Assembly (NCBI GenBank): GCA_039801465.1
Contig: JBDRUT010000003.1
Span: forward strand, 1-64,000
DNA length: 64,000 bases
Reading direction: 5' to 3'
Source: JAOABV01 sp039801465
Lineage (GTDB): Bacteria; Hydrothermota; Tepidihabitantia; Tepidihabitantales; CAIPLT01
This document shows, one piece after another, positions 1-9,048 of this stretch (positions within the stretch are counted from its first letter, which is position 1; every line of letters starts with the position of its first letter). The notes under the pieces are model-generated. The model was not told where the DNA came from, made no database searches, and worked only from the letters and a program-made list of their open reading frames with translations. The translations under genes and the position numbers were made by a program.

Positions 1-435
1 AAACAAGATAATAATATCAAATTACTCAAAACGATTCCAGGGATTGGCGAAGTATTTGCCCCGATTATTGCTTTAGAGATTAATGATATTAATCGTTTCT
101 GTGATGAGAAGAAGTTGTGGTCATATGTTGGTTTAGTTCCGAGAACTTATGCATCTGGTGGTAGAGTTTATTATGGCCGGTTGATTAAGTTTTGTAATAA
201 GTGGTTACGATGGGCATTTATTGAAGCGGCCCATTCATCGATTCGGTCTTCAGTTTATTTTGGTCGGAATTACATGCGGATGAAACATCAAAGAGGTAGT
301 GCGACAGCAATTATTGATACTGCACGCAAGTTAGCGAAAGTTGTGTATTATGTATTAAAAGAGAAGCTGGCATATAAAGAGTCCCAGCCGACCTCAAAAA
401 TTTTTAATCCTCAGTTGGATTCAGGTCAAGGATAG
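1..435 (+). CDS. IS110-family transposase, C-terminal part (runs off window edge)
   Basis: The reading frame is open from base 1 to a TAG at 433-435, giving about 144 residues, so the 5' end lies outside the window. It matches the C-terminal Transposase_20 region of IS110/IS1111 enzymes: an early helix-hairpin-helix-like TIPGIGEVFAPIIALEI segment, then LWSYVGLVPRTYASGG, then a basic helical end. The N-terminal RuvC-like DEDD domain is not visible here, so completeness and activity cannot be judged. The TTG at 115 is internal, not a start. An inverted repeat (380-389 with 438-447) spans the stop codon. Family assignment is confident; whether the element is intact is unknown. Confidence 0.85.
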   Translation, partial: KQDNNIKLLKTIPGIGEVFAPIIALEINDINRFCDEKKLWSYVGLVPRTYASGGRVYYGRLIKFCNKWLRWAFIEAAHSSIRSSVYFGRNYMRMKHQRGSATAIIDTARKLAKVVYYVLKEKLAYKESQPTSKIFNPQLDSGQG

Positions 436-447
436 GTGGCTGGGACT
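380..447. repeat. Inverted repeat around the transposase stop codon
   Basis: AGTCCCAGCC at 380-389 is the exact reverse complement of GGCTGGGACT at 438-447. The pairing continues into ACCT/AGGT with a single bulged base. The arms flank the stop codon at 433-435, so the last transposase codons lie in the loop. It could be a transcript-end hairpin or part of the element's end; no U-run follows directly, so it is not a standard terminator. Confidence 0.5.
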
Positions 448-751
448 TCAATTTGGTATAATGTGCGTTAGGCACCAAAAGAAGACTAAGCAACGATTAT
501 ATTGTTTTGCTTCTCTTATGAGATATAAATTTAGTGTCCTCTTTTCTTACTATTAAGATTATAATTGGAGAAGATAAAATGTAAAGTATTGACATATTTT
601 CAAAGAAGAACATTTTGTGGATTAATTTATCTTATTTTGCTAAACTATAAAAAGCACCTTACTGGTCCACCTGCGACGCACAAGTCAGAGAAGATTTCGC
701 TCAAAATAAGTTCATACCTTTTTCAGTAATTGCGAGTTTTATATATAAAAA
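448..751. other. Intergenic stretch, nothing recognised
   Basis: The sequence between the transposase and tRNA-Pro shows no open frame with plausible codons, no clear promoter and no terminator. The right boundary of the IS element probably lies within it but no terminal motif could be identified. Confidence 0.4.
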
Positions 752-826
<75 letters not shown>

Positions 827-834
827 ACAAAATT

Positions 835-863
835 AGTGTAAATTGGAATTTACTTGATGTCAA
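835..863 (-). promoter_or_regulatory. Promoter of tRNA-Pro
   Basis: On the minus strand TTGACA (863-858) is followed after 17 bp by TACACT (840-835). The tRNA begins 9 bases after the -10 box, so transcription would start almost at the mature 5' end. Confidence 0.6.
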
Positions 864-1188
864 GAAAAAACTGTAAGTATTAATAGACATTGTATCTATA
901 TTTATTAAAAGGTATTGAGAAAGATATTTAGTTAATAAGAGATAAGTGCTATAATCTGTGAAACACTGCAATAATTTAAGTGGTATGAAGTAAATTGTAT
1001 TTATTTTCGAACTCTAATTTTTATTTCGGTTCACATAACATTCCGATTTTATCATCAAGAAAGTCGATGTCCGAAAGGATTAATTGTATTATATATCAGA
1101 GAACAAGTAATTTAAGATAGTTGAAAACTGAGATTAATAAATAACTTCAAATAATAATTTATTTGACAATGGAACTGAAATTTGTAGG
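864..1188. other. Intergenic stretch, nothing recognised
   Basis: Very AT-rich DNA between the divergently transcribed tRNA-Pro and EF-G-like gene. A TTGACA at 1163-1168 with TAGGTT 16 bp later (1185-1190) may be an accessory promoter. No ORF or RNA structure was recognised. Confidence 0.35.
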
Positions 1189-1216
1189 TTGACTTTGAAA
1201 ATATTTTTGTTATGCT
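1189..1216 (+). promoter_or_regulatory. Probable promoter of the EF-G-like gene
   Basis: TTGACT at 1189-1194 and TATGCT at 1211-1216, 16 bp apart. Transcription would start near 1223, leaving a leader of about 170 bases before the GTG at 1393. No known riboswitch was recognised in that leader. Confidence 0.45.
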
Positions 1217-1392
1217 ATTATTCAATACAAGTTTTTTATTATTTGAACTGATAATTTTTTGGTTTGTTTTTAATATTTAAGATAACTTGTTGGTTGTTAT
1301 AAAGAAACCGATACTGTTTAATAAGTTTATATATGAGTTCAAATTATGCTTTTGAAAAAAATTTTTATTATTATTAATATCTGGAGGTAGTA

Positions 1393-3480
1393 GTGAAAGA
1401 ATTTAGTGCTGATAAGATAATAAATCTTGGTTTTTTTGGTCATGGTGGTTGTGGTAAAACCACCATTGGTGAAGCAATTCTTTATCTGTTAAAAGAGAAT
1501 ACCCGGTTAGGTCGAGTCGATGATGGAACTTCGCTCTTGAATTATGATGAAGATGAAATTGCTCGCAAAATTAGTATTAATCTTGCTTTAGGATACGGCG
1601 TGTATAAAGACCATTATTTTAATATCGTAGATACACCTGGTTATGCTGATTTTATAGGCGAAGTGCTTTCCGGTTTACGGGCAATCGATTGTGCAGTAGT
1701 GGTCGTTGATGCTACTTCAGGAATTGAAGTTGGCACTGAGTTAATTTGGCGATATATTAATAAAGAAGAGTTGCCTAGAATAATTTTCGTTAATAAATTA
1801 AGAAAAGAAAATGCCGATTTTTACAAAATTATTGAGGAATTGATTAAAGAGTGGGGAAGTGGTGTCTGTCCTTTATTTTTACCTATTGGTAAAGAAGCAA
1901 GTTTTGAAGGCATTGTTAATATTTTAGAAAATAAAGCCTATACTTATAAAGATAATGTTCGGAAAGAAATACCAGTGCCTGATAGCCTGCAAGACCAAAT
2001 TAATACTTTGCGCGAGAAAATTATCGAATCCGCATCAGATTTCTCGGAGACGCTAATGAATAAATATCTTGAAGGCACGGAAATTACATCTGAAGAATTA
2101 AAATCTGCAGTTAAGGAAGGTGTTAAGTTCCAAAAAATCTTTCCGGTTTTATGTGGTGATGCTTATGATAATATTGGTATTGATGTGATGCTAGATTTTG
2201 CTGTCGATTCATTAAGTGGATTAGCCCTGAGTCGAAAGATAAAAGCGATTGACCTTAAAACCAAACAACCCATTGAACGGAATCCTGACCCGAATGGTCC
2301 GGCTTTAGCGTTTGTATTCAAGACCGTATCAGAACCTCATATTGGTGATTTGAACTATGTGCGAGTTTTTTCCGGAACAATTGAATCCGGTAGTATTCTA
2401 ATTAATGCAACAGTGGAACGAGAAGAAAAGATTAATCAAGTGTATTATGTTAAAGGCCGGGAGCGTTCTGAAACTAATAAGTTAAGAACCGGCGAAATTG
2501 GTGCTTTAGTCAAACTGAAGCAAACGAAAACTTCAGACACTTTAACGAGTCCCCAAGACTTAATTAAGTTGCCACCAATCGAATTTCCTGAACCATCAAT
2601 TTCCGTAGCAATTGTTCCTAAGTCTAAAGGCGACGAAGAAAAAGTATCTAATGGTCTTTCGCGACTACACGAAGAAGACCCGACTTTTACGTATGTCTAT
2701 GACCATGAATTGAAACAACAGTTAATTTCTGGTTTGGGCGAACTACACTTGGATGTTATCATTGGTCGTCTTAAACGAAAATTTGATGTTTCGGTCGATT
2801 TAGAAAAACCGAAAATTCCTTACAGGGAAACGATTATCAGAAAAGCCGAAGCCCAAGGAAAATATAAGAAGCAAAGTGGCGGCCGAGGTCAATATGGTGA
2901 TGTTTGGCTACGCATTGAGCCGAAAGAACGGGGAACAGGCTTTGAATTTGTTGATGAAATCTATGGTGGAGCCGTGCCAGCAAAATATATTCCGTCAGTC
3001 GAAAAAGGTGTCGTTGAGACAATGGCTAATGGTGTTTTGGCTGGATATCCGGTAATTGATTTGAAAGCAACAATTTATGATGGTTCTTATCATGAGGTTG
3101 ACTCTTCGGATATTGCCTTTAAGATTGCCGGCTCATTAGCATTTAAGGCTGCTTGTGAAAAAGCCGGTATGGTTCTTTTAGAACCGATTTATGATGTAGA
3201 AGTAACCGTGCCGGAAAAATTTGTTGGCGACATTATGGGTGATTTGAATGCCCGGCGAGGTAAAATAATGGGGGTTGAAGCCGAAGGCAATCTCCAAGTC
3301 ATAAAAGCAAAAGTTCCTCAAGCCGAAATGTATAAATATTCAAATACTTTAAGATCAATTACTCAAGGCCGTGGATATTTTACAATGCGATTTTCTCATT
3401 ACGAAGAAGTACCAAAAGAGATCGCGGTAAAGATTATCGAAGCTGCAAAGAAAACACAACAAAGCACTGAAAAAAAATAG
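1393..3480 (+). CDS. Elongation factor G-like translational GTPase (EF-G2 type)
   Basis: A 695-residue protein with GTG start behind GGAGG at 1383-1387. It has the EF-G domain order: GTPase domain, beta-barrel domain II, domain III, IV and V. The P-loop is GHGGCGKT (16-23) rather than the GHVDHGKT of canonical EF-G, and switch I lacks the RGITI signature (ARKISINLA instead); both are typical of the EF-G2/FusA2-like branch, whose role is not settled. G3 is DTPGYADF (80-87). The G4 motif reads NKLR where NKxD is expected, so the Asp that reads guanine is Arg. Domain IV retains GGRGQYGDV and domain V YFTM. It stands alone, not beside rpsL/rpsG/tuf, which also argues against it being the main EF-G. 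Confidence 0.85.
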   Translation: MKEFSADKIINLGFFGHGGCGKTTIGEAILYLLKENTRLGRVDDGTSLLNYDEDEIARKISINLALGYGVYKDHYFNIVDTPGYADFIGEVLSGLRAIDCAVVVVDATSGIEVGTELIWRYINKEELPRIIFVNKLRKENADFYKIIEELIKEWGSGVCPLFLPIGKEASFEGIVNILENKAYTYKDNVRKEIPVPDSLQDQINTLREKIIESASDFSETLMNKYLEGTEITSEELKSAVKEGVKFQKIFPVLCGDAYDNIGIDVMLDFAVDSLSGLALSRKIKAIDLKTKQPIERNPDPNGPALAFVFKTVSEPHIGDLNYVRVFSGTIESGSILINATVEREEKINQVYYVKGRERSETNKLRTGEIGALVKLKQTKTSDTLTSPQDLIKLPPIEFPEPSISVAIVPKSKGDEEKVSNGLSRLHEEDPTFTYVYDHELKQQLISGLGELHLDVIIGRLKRKFDVSVDLEKPKIPYRETIIRKAEAQGKYKKQSGGRGQYGDVWLRIEPKERGTGFEFVDEIYGGAVPAKYIPSVEKGVVETMANGVLAGYPVIDLKATIYDGSYHEVDSSDIAFKIAGSLAFKAACEKAGMVLLEPIYDVEVTVPEKFVGDIMGDLNARRGKIMGVEAEGNLQVIKAKVPQAEMYKYSNTLRSITQGRGYFTMRFSHYEEVPKEIAVKIIEAAKKTQQSTEKK

Positions 3481-3635
3481 AACAAACGTATTTTAGCTAA
3501 CGCAAAGTTTAACTTAAATTAGCCGGACAGTATTTTGGTATTCCGTGCCGCATTAATAATAAAATTAGTAGTTCTGAAAATCTAATCTGTAGACTACGAC
3601 AAGTGGATAACAGATAACAAAAAGCAAATTAACTT

Positions 3636-4727
3636 ATGTCCAATTTCAGCCAGCAAGATATTTTTTATATGCAAAAGGCAATCGAATTGGCAGAAAAAGG
3701 ACGCGGTTTTGTTTCTCCTAACCCTTTGGTTGGTGCCGTCATTGTCAAAAATAATAAAATTATTGGTCAAGGCTACCATAAAAAATTTGGTGATGCCCAT
3801 GCTGAAATTAATGCAATAAAAAATGCACAAGAATCAGTTAGAGGCGCAACGCTTTATGTCACTTTAGAGCCTTGTAATTATTGGGAAAAGAAGACTCCAC
3901 CCTGTGTTCCAGCAATAATTAAATCTGGTATCAAAAAAGTTATAATTGGAACTTATGATTGTAATCCCAAAGTGTGCAAAAAAGGTGTACTTGAGTTACA
4001 AAATGCGGGAATTAAAACTAAAGTCGGTATTTTAAAAGATGTGATTGAAAAACAGAACGAATCTTATTTTAAGTTTACTAAAACTGGATTACCTTTTATT
4101 GTCTTAAAACTTGGTCTAACACTTGATGGTCGTATTGCCACAGGAAACGGTGAGTCAAAATGGATAACGTCTGCTTTAAGCCGAAGATTTGACCAAGAAT
4201 TACGAAAAGATGCCGACGCGATTCTGGTTGGTATTAATACAATATTAAAAGATAATCCGAGATTAACTTGCCGAATTGAACCGAAAAAAAGACTAACAAA
4301 AATTATTTTAGATTCAGAATTAAAAACGCCAGCAAAAGCAAAAGTATTAAAAGGACCGAGTCCAACAATTATATTTACAGGCGATGAACAAAAAATAAAA
4401 GATGTTAGTTTAGCAAGAAAAAATCTTGAGATAATAAACATTAAACGAGATAAAAAGGGGCTTTTATTATGGACAGAAATTTTACAAGAATTAGCAAAAC
4501 GGAATATCGCGTCAATCTTAATTGAGGGCGGAGCAAAAGTGGCGAGTTCAGCATTGCAAGCCCAAATTGTCGATAAGATTTATTTGATATTCGCTCCGAA
4601 AATATTAGGGAGAGGAATCACATTTTCTGATTATCTAAACATAAACAGTTTGAAATCGGCAATTCAACTAAAAAAATATCAGATTATTCAAATTGATAAG
4701 GATTTTATTGTTGAAGGCTATTTATAA
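3636..4727 (+). CDS. ribD: Riboflavin biosynthesis bifunctional deaminase/reductase RibD
   Basis: 363 residues, the usual length. The N-terminal half (1-145) is a cytidine-deaminase-fold pyrimidine deaminase: SPNPLVGAVIV, zinc-binding H55-A-E57, and the two zinc cysteines C80 and C90 in PCN...TPPC. The C-terminal half is the NADPH-dependent reductase (LKLGLTLDGRIATG, GGAKVASSAL). Together they convert the GTP-cyclohydrolase II product to 5-amino-6-ribitylaminouracil phosphate. ribE follows 66 bp downstream; ribAB and ribH are not in the window. The motif usually reading CSHHGRTPPC is changed to CNYWEKKTPPC, with the metal ligands kept. No Shine-Dalgarno and no FMN riboswitch is visible upstream. 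Confidence 0.95.
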   Translation: MSNFSQQDIFYMQKAIELAEKGRGFVSPNPLVGAVIVKNNKIIGQGYHKKFGDAHAEINAIKNAQESVRGATLYVTLEPCNYWEKKTPPCVPAIIKSGIKKVIIGTYDCNPKVCKKGVLELQNAGIKTKVGILKDVIEKQNESYFKFTKTGLPFIVLKLGLTLDGRIATGNGESKWITSALSRRFDQELRKDADAILVGINTILKDNPRLTCRIEPKKRLTKIILDSELKTPAKAKVLKGPSPTIIFTGDEQKIKDVSLARKNLEIINIKRDKKGLLLWTEILQELAKRNIASILIEGGAKVASSALQAQIVDKIYLIFAPKILGRGITFSDYLNINSLKSAIQLKKYQIIQIDKDFIVEGYL

Positions 4728-4771
4728 ATTTAATATATTAAATAAATATGAAAACATCTGACCTATTATGT

Positions 4772-4777
4772 ATAATA
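4772..4777 (+). promoter_or_regulatory. TATAAT box before ribE
   Basis: A perfect TATAAT sits 17 bases before the ATG at 4794, but the -35 region 16 bp upstream (TGAAAA, 4750-4755) is poor. It may give ribE a weak internal promoter in addition to readthrough from ribD. Confidence 0.25.
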
Positions 4778-4793
4778 TAAAAATTGGAGAATT

Positions 4794-5375
4794 ATGTTTA
4801 CGGGCATAATCGAAACTTTAGGTAAGGTAATACGCATTGAGCATAAAAATAATAATAAAATTTTTTCCATCTCGGCACCATTTATTTCTGAGTTAAAACC
4901 TTCGGACAGCATCGCGATTAATGGATGTTGTCTGACTGTTATTAATACAACAAAAGATTCATTTCAAATTGAAGCAGTTGCTGAAACATTGAAGACAACC
5001 AATCTTTCTCAACTTAAAGTCGGAGATTATGTTAATCTGGAGCGGTCGCGAAAACTTACCGACCGATTAGAAGGACATATTGTCCAAGGACATATTGATG
5101 AGAAGGCTTATATCACTAATCTTCGAAAAACATCTGAACAGATGATACTTGAGGTCCAAATCTCTCAATCAGGTACCAGAAATGTTGTAGAAAAAGGTTC
5201 AATTGCTATTGACGGAATTAGTCTGACGATTGCCAAAATTAAAGGGCAAAAGATTCGGGTTAATATTATTCCTTACACTTTTGAACACACAAACTTAAAA
5301 TATAAACGAATTGGCGATCGGGTTAATATTGAATTTGATGTTATTGGTAAATATATTAAAAACTTACAATATTAA
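4794..5375 (+). CDS. ribE: Riboflavin synthase alpha chain
   Basis: 193 residues with start ATG 8 bases behind GGAG. It shows the duplicated lumazine-binding fold: N-terminal MFTGIIETLG with INGCCLTV in repeat 1, and GHIVQGHID followed by IAIDGISLTI in repeat 2. The enzyme dismutates two 6,7-dimethyl-8-ribityllumazine molecules to riboflavin and 5-amino-6-ribitylaminouracil, and works as a trimer in the cytoplasm. It follows ribD, supplying the last step of the same pathway. Identification is secure; the missing lumazine synthase (ribH) must lie elsewhere in the genome. Confidence 0.95.
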   Translation: MFTGIIETLGKVIRIEHKNNNKIFSISAPFISELKPSDSIAINGCCLTVINTTKDSFQIEAVAETLKTTNLSQLKVGDYVNLERSRKLTDRLEGHIVQGHIDEKAYITNLRKTSEQMILEVQISQSGTRNVVEKGSIAIDGISLTIAKIKGQKIRVNIIPYTFEHTNLKYKRIGDRVNIEFDVIGKYIKNLQY

Positions 5376-5465
5376 GTCAAAAGTTAATGGACATAAGAGA
5401 TATGGTTTCTTGAAGCTGATGCGTTTTCTCTAAATGTTGAATATCGGGATCGTCTTATTCAATGT

Positions 5466-6281
5466 ATGATTCATATTAAAGAAGTTATGGCTAAAAGTAT
5501 ACTTAACAAATCCCGTATTCCAGGAATGGTTTATTGTATTAATCCCTATACTGGCTGTTTCCATAGTTGCATCTATTGTTATGCCACATTTATGAAAGAT
5601 TATTCCGGACATAAAGAAGAATGGGGTTCATTTGTTGATGTGAAAGTTAATTTAGCCGAAATTCTATTAAAAGAAGTGAAAAAGAAAAAGCCCGGTTATG
5701 TATGTATTGGAACTGTTGCTGATCCGTATCAGCCAATTGAAAAAGAAAGACGATTGACACGAACGGCAATTGAAATTCTGACAGACAATAATTTTCCCTT
5801 TGAAATTTTAACTAAATCATCATTAGTTTGTCGAGATATTGATTTGCTTAAAGGTTACGATAAATGTTCAGTTGAGATAACGATTACGACAATTGATGAT
5901 AAAATTAGAAAATTATTTGAACCTAATGCCGATACAATCGAAAATCGACTTAAAAGTGTGAAGGCTTTAGTTGATACAGGCATTGAGACTAATATATTTT
6001 TCGGCCCGGTTCTTCCATATTTTTCTGATAGCGAATCTGCGCTTGATGAAATATTTGATGCTTTCCGAGATACCGGCGTTCGAAGAATATTGGTAGATAA
6101 ATTAAACTATCTCAATCAAAAGGTTCCAATAATTATATCAAAAATAAAAAACTCTTATCCCCAAGGTGTAGCCTTATATGAAAACTTAATCCGTAATCAC
6201 AATAATTATGTTGATATTTTAAGACAGCGTATCTTGAAAATTGCTCAGAGTAAAAGATTAAATACCGAAATTATTTTCTGA
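5466..6281 (+). CDS. Radical SAM protein, SplB/Rv2578c-like family
   Basis: 271 residues. The 4Fe-4S motif C31-x3-C35-x2-C38 lies in INPYTGCFHSCIYCYA, the hallmark of the spore-photoproduct-lyase-like radical SAM branch in which the first Cys follows NPY.GC. The N-terminal AKSILNKSRIPG segment is also typical of that family. Residues 75-85 (GTVADPYQPIEK) correspond to the conserved DPYQPxE motif. Most members have no known substrate; true SplB repairs UV spore lesions, which would be meaningless in a non-spore former. The next gene begins 2 bp after its stop, so they are probably co-transcribed. Confidence 0.85.
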   Translation: MIHIKEVMAKSILNKSRIPGMVYCINPYTGCFHSCIYCYATFMKDYSGHKEEWGSFVDVKVNLAEILLKEVKKKKPGYVCIGTVADPYQPIEKERRLTRTAIEILTDNNFPFEILTKSSLVCRDIDLLKGYDKCSVEITITTIDDKIRKLFEPNADTIENRLKSVKALVDTGIETNIFFGPVLPYFSDSESALDEIFDAFRDTGVRRILVDKLNYLNQKVPIIISKIKNSYPQGVALYENLIRNHNNYVDILRQRILKIAQSKRLNTEIIF

Positions 6282-6283
6282 AT

Positions 6284-6904
6284 ATGAAATTGTTGTTTGA
6301 AACATTAAGTCGAATTCAACCGAATTCCAAAATAGCAATATATTCAGTACTAATAATATCTTTTTACTTTACCCTACTTAATGCTGATAATATTGACCAG
6401 TCGTTATATAATACAATCCGAAATAATTGGCAATCGCGAAGAATGGATAATCTGATGGGCGGAGTAGAATATATTTCAAGTCCTGTCAGCTTAGCATTAG
6501 GTAATTTGGCAGTTTTTTATTTCGGCAGTGAAAAAGAACACAATGTTGCTAAACTCGCCATCACATCCTGGGCAGGAGCATCAGTCACAGGTATTATTTT
6601 AAAGGGAATTTTTAATCGGCAAAGGCCGGAAAATCAACAAACTTCGCGATGGAATTCATCTTTTCCTTCTGGACATACTCTTAGTTATTTTTCTTTGGCA
6701 ACAGTATATAGTGCTAAATATCATAAATTAGCAATTCCATTATACGGCTTTGGAGTAATGGTTGGGCTCTCGAGAATATATTTAGGTGAACATTATCCAT
6801 CAGATGTATTCGCTGGTGCTGTTTTGGGTATCGGAATTGGCTATTTGACTTTGAGATTAGAGAAAAACTTTCAAAAATTATGGAAATGTGGCAATGAGAA
6901 ATGA
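6284..6904 (+). CDS. Membrane PAP2-family lipid phosphatase
   Basis: 206 residues with five or so hydrophobic helices. All three PAP2 catalytic motifs are present: K107-x6-R114-P115, P128-S-G-H131, and S163-R164-x5-H170-x3-D174. Such enzymes remove phosphate from phosphatidic acid, undecaprenyl diphosphate or related lipids at the outer face of the inner membrane. The start lies 2 bp behind the radical SAM gene, implying translational coupling. The substrate cannot be told from sequence; undecaprenyl-PP recycling (BacA-independent) or phosphatidylglycerol-phosphate hydrolysis are the obvious options. Confidence 0.85.
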   Translation: MKLLFETLSRIQPNSKIAIYSVLIISFYFTLLNADNIDQSLYNTIRNNWQSRRMDNLMGGVEYISSPVSLALGNLAVFYFGSEKEHNVAKLAITSWAGASVTGIILKGIFNRQRPENQQTSRWNSSFPSGHTLSYFSLATVYSAKYHKLAIPLYGFGVMVGLSRIYLGEHYPSDVFAGAVLGIGIGYLTLRLEKNFQKLWKCGNEK

Positions 6905-7088
6905 ACTCGGGGCTTTGGTGATTAAACTAAGGTTCAAAAAGTTAAAACAAAATTCAGCATTTTATTTTCTACGCAAATTAGTTTTTGCTAAACGATAGAA
7001 TATGTTGCTAAACCATTTAAATAAATTATGTCCAAACCATTCAGTTCTATAAATACATCGTATTCGTTAGCAAAAATCAAGTACATTT

Positions 7089-7114
7089 AGAACTCCGCGA
7101 AAGTTAATTTTCGC
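7089..7114 (-). repeat. Dispersed 26-bp repeat, copy 1
   Basis: Read on the minus strand the core is AAAATTAACTTTCGC; matches copy 2 at 22 of 26 positions. In this copy the repeat is nearly palindromic with its flank (TCCGTAGCGAAA / TTTCGCGGA). Confidence 0.6.
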
Positions 7115-7168
7115 TACGGAAAACACTGAATCTCTTCTTTTTCTTTATCTTCAGCGGTTTTCCATAGC
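7113..7168. repeat. Long imperfect hairpin upstream of the outer-membrane protein gene
   Basis: Arms 7113-7132 and 7149-7168 pair at roughly 16 of 20 positions around a 16-base pyrimidine-rich loop. It overlaps the end of the dispersed repeat and lies 34 bp before a promoter. No U-run follows on the plus strand, so a terminator role for the PAP2 gene is doubtful. Confidence 0.45.
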
Positions 7169-7201
7169 ACTTTCTCAGAATTACCCCCCTGCATTTTATA
7201 C

Positions 7202-7229
7202 TTGACAAATTTTGTATTTTTATTAGAAT
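7202..7229 (+). promoter_or_regulatory. Promoter of the 538-residue outer-membrane protein gene
   Basis: TTGACA at 7202-7207 and TAGAAT at 7224-7229 with a 16-bp spacer. Predicted start near 7236 leaves a leader of about 49 bases carrying AGGAGG before the ATG at 7285. Confidence 0.7.
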
Positions 7230-7284
7230 AGCCTAAACCCATTTATTGGATGATGGGTTAGATTAGTGCAGAACAGGAGGCACT

Positions 7285-8901
7285 ATGTGTAAATATAAAG
7301 TAATACTTAGTGTATTACTAACAGCAACAATTGCCTTAGCAATTGTTCCTGTGTCGATGCGCATGCGCGGATTAGGACCGGATCTGGTTGGCATTGTCGA
7401 TGACGAATATTCTGACCTATTCTTCAATCCGGCATATATTAACCACATTGAAGGAACGAATGTCTATACGAATCTATCCGGGATAAATTCTGAACCAGCA
7501 TATGTTTTTGACCCCAGTTATGCTCCTTCGATGTACTACAATTTGATTGGCGGAATTACGACCATCCGAAACATCAAATGCGGCGCATTATTCGAAACCG
7601 GCGGATGGAATTTCACATTAACAAATGACCTGGATAGTATTGAAAGAGTAGGCGTCGCTACAATTATCGACAGTACAAAAACCGAAATAGTTGATAATTA
7701 TATTAATAATACGCTGAATCTGATTTTGGGCAAAAAAGTCTCCCAGTACGATTTAGGTCTTATGATTGCGCCCCAGAAAATCAACGACGAATTTATCAAT
7801 CGAACTACTGCTATTCATTATCAATATAGTCATGATACGATGCTAAATTATAATTATACTCAGAATGAACTTAAATCAAAAACCAATGTTTTCGCATTAC
7901 CGCTCTTAGCCGGCATCATAATCGGTGAACCTGAAAACGAGATGGCATTTTGTTTTTCATTCGGCTACGATAAGACTAAAGGTGTTGTTCCTAATAATTT
8001 TATGAATTCCAGCCTACAAAGCTTTGTGAGTCAAAGTCTGACCAGCTTACTAAAAAACTTTAATGAAGTTGTCGAAAAACAAGAAAGTAGCGGAGTTTTT
8101 CTCGCGCTGAATGGTCGTAATAAGAGAAGAACCGACGAACACTCAATGTCAATTTTGGGAGAAATAGCTTATTCACATCAACCGGTTAAAGGAACTATGA
8201 CCGACACAACCTATTCATTAAGCACTCAAACCAGTGGACAAAAAACAGAAATCTCGGAGTTGGTTACTAAGAAATTTGATGGCAAACTTAATTATTTCCG
8301 AATTGCACTTGGTATCGGTGGCGAAAAGAAGTTTGAGGCATTTGATATGCATAATATCTTTGCAATCGGTCTATTACCTTCATACTTCACATCGAATCTA
8401 AAAGTAAAAGCCGAACCTGAATTTAAGACCAAGTATTATTATCAAAATGTTCCGGATACTTCTGAATATATTGAAGAGATAAACAATGGTGAATATTACG
8501 ATATTAAAAATTGTACCGGTGGATTATCCTTAAAAATTCCCGCGGGCTTAGAGACCTTTTTGACGAATAGATTAGTATTGAGACTAGGGGTTACACAAGA
8601 AATTACGCTTACGCTGAAAGATTGCAGCGAAATGATTTTGACAGATAAAGGCGAAACTTATAAACGCGATGTGCTTTGTTCTCAAAATCCATTATTTCGG
8701 GATACAATAATTACTGAACCGCAAGATGAATTAGATTCGTGGAATTCTAAATCTGAATCCAAGATTAAAATGAGTAATGCAACGACTTATCACTATGGAT
8801 TAGGGTTTAAAGTCAATGATAATATCGAATTGAATTTCTTAAACTTTGCTCAACTTACTGATTTACGAAGATGGCAATTAGGCGTCAATATTAAGTTCTA
8901 A
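7285..8901 (+). CDS. Predicted secreted outer-membrane beta-barrel protein, unknown function
   Basis: 538 residues starting behind a strong AGGAGG. The N-terminus has a lysine then a hydrophobic stretch (VILSVLLTATIALAIVPV), a signal peptide. The mature protein begins with RGLGPDLVGIVDDEYSDLFFNPA, a pattern seen at the start of FCB-group barrel proteins that resemble the FadL/PorV-like 'one long N-terminal motif then alternating strands' design. Many alternating hydrophobic/polar strands follow and the chain ends LGVNIKF, a C-terminal aromatic residue as required for BAM insertion. No catalytic motif is visible. It has its own strong promoter and a strong terminator, so it is a single-gene, well-expressed unit. 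Function unknown. Confidence 0.7.
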   Translation: MCKYKVILSVLLTATIALAIVPVSMRMRGLGPDLVGIVDDEYSDLFFNPAYINHIEGTNVYTNLSGINSEPAYVFDPSYAPSMYYNLIGGITTIRNIKCGALFETGGWNFTLTNDLDSIERVGVATIIDSTKTEIVDNYINNTLNLILGKKVSQYDLGLMIAPQKINDEFINRTTAIHYQYSHDTMLNYNYTQNELKSKTNVFALPLLAGIIIGEPENEMAFCFSFGYDKTKGVVPNNFMNSSLQSFVSQSLTSLLKNFNEVVEKQESSGVFLALNGRNKRRTDEHSMSILGEIAYSHQPVKGTMTDTTYSLSTQTSGQKTEISELVTKKFDGKLNYFRIALGIGGEKKFEAFDMHNIFAIGLLPSYFTSNLKVKAEPEFKTKYYYQNVPDTSEYIEEINNGEYYDIKNCTGGLSLKIPAGLETFLTNRLVLRLGVTQEITLTLKDCSEMILTDKGETYKRDVLCSQNPLFRDTIITEPQDELDSWNSKSESKIKMSNATTYHYGLGFKVNDNIELNFLNFAQLTDLRRWQLGVNIKF

Positions 8902-8921
8902 TTCGGATTCACAATCTTTTG

Positions 8922-8957
8922 CCCCGCACTAACAAATTAGTGCGGGGTTATTTTTTG
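8922..8957 (+). terminator. Rho-independent terminator
   Basis: Perfect 11-bp stem CCCCGCACTAA (8922-8932) / TTAGTGCGGGG (8937-8947) with a CAAA loop, followed by TTATTTTTTG. It ends the outer-membrane protein transcript 21 bases after the stop codon. Confidence 0.95.
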
Positions 8958-8989
8958 TTTAATGGCGAACAAGACGATAGTGTGAGAAG

Positions 8990-9017
8990 TTGACATTAAA
9001 AAAATATTTGGTATTCT
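8990..9017 (+). promoter_or_regulatory. Promoter of tRNA-Val
   Basis: TTGACA (8990-8995) and TATTCT (9012-9017), 16 bp apart; the tRNA begins 32 bases after the -10 box. A TATAAT at 9023-9028 is too far from the -35 box to be the partner. Confidence 0.6.
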
Positions 9018-9048
9018 TATTTTATAATTCGTTGGCTTTTGCTAATAT

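Larger units (their letters stand above)
6905..7201. other. Intergenic region with inverted repeats
   Basis: No gene. It holds one copy of a 26-bp dispersed repeat (7089-7114, minus orientation) and a long imperfect hairpin with arms at 7113-7132 and 7149-7168. A further pair, TTTTTGCTAAACG near 6984 and CGTTAGCAAAAAT near 7068, is also inverted. Confidence 0.5.

Noticed and set aside
3481..3635. FMN riboswitch before ribD
   Set aside because: None of the conserved RFN-element segments is visible and the gap is only 155 bases.
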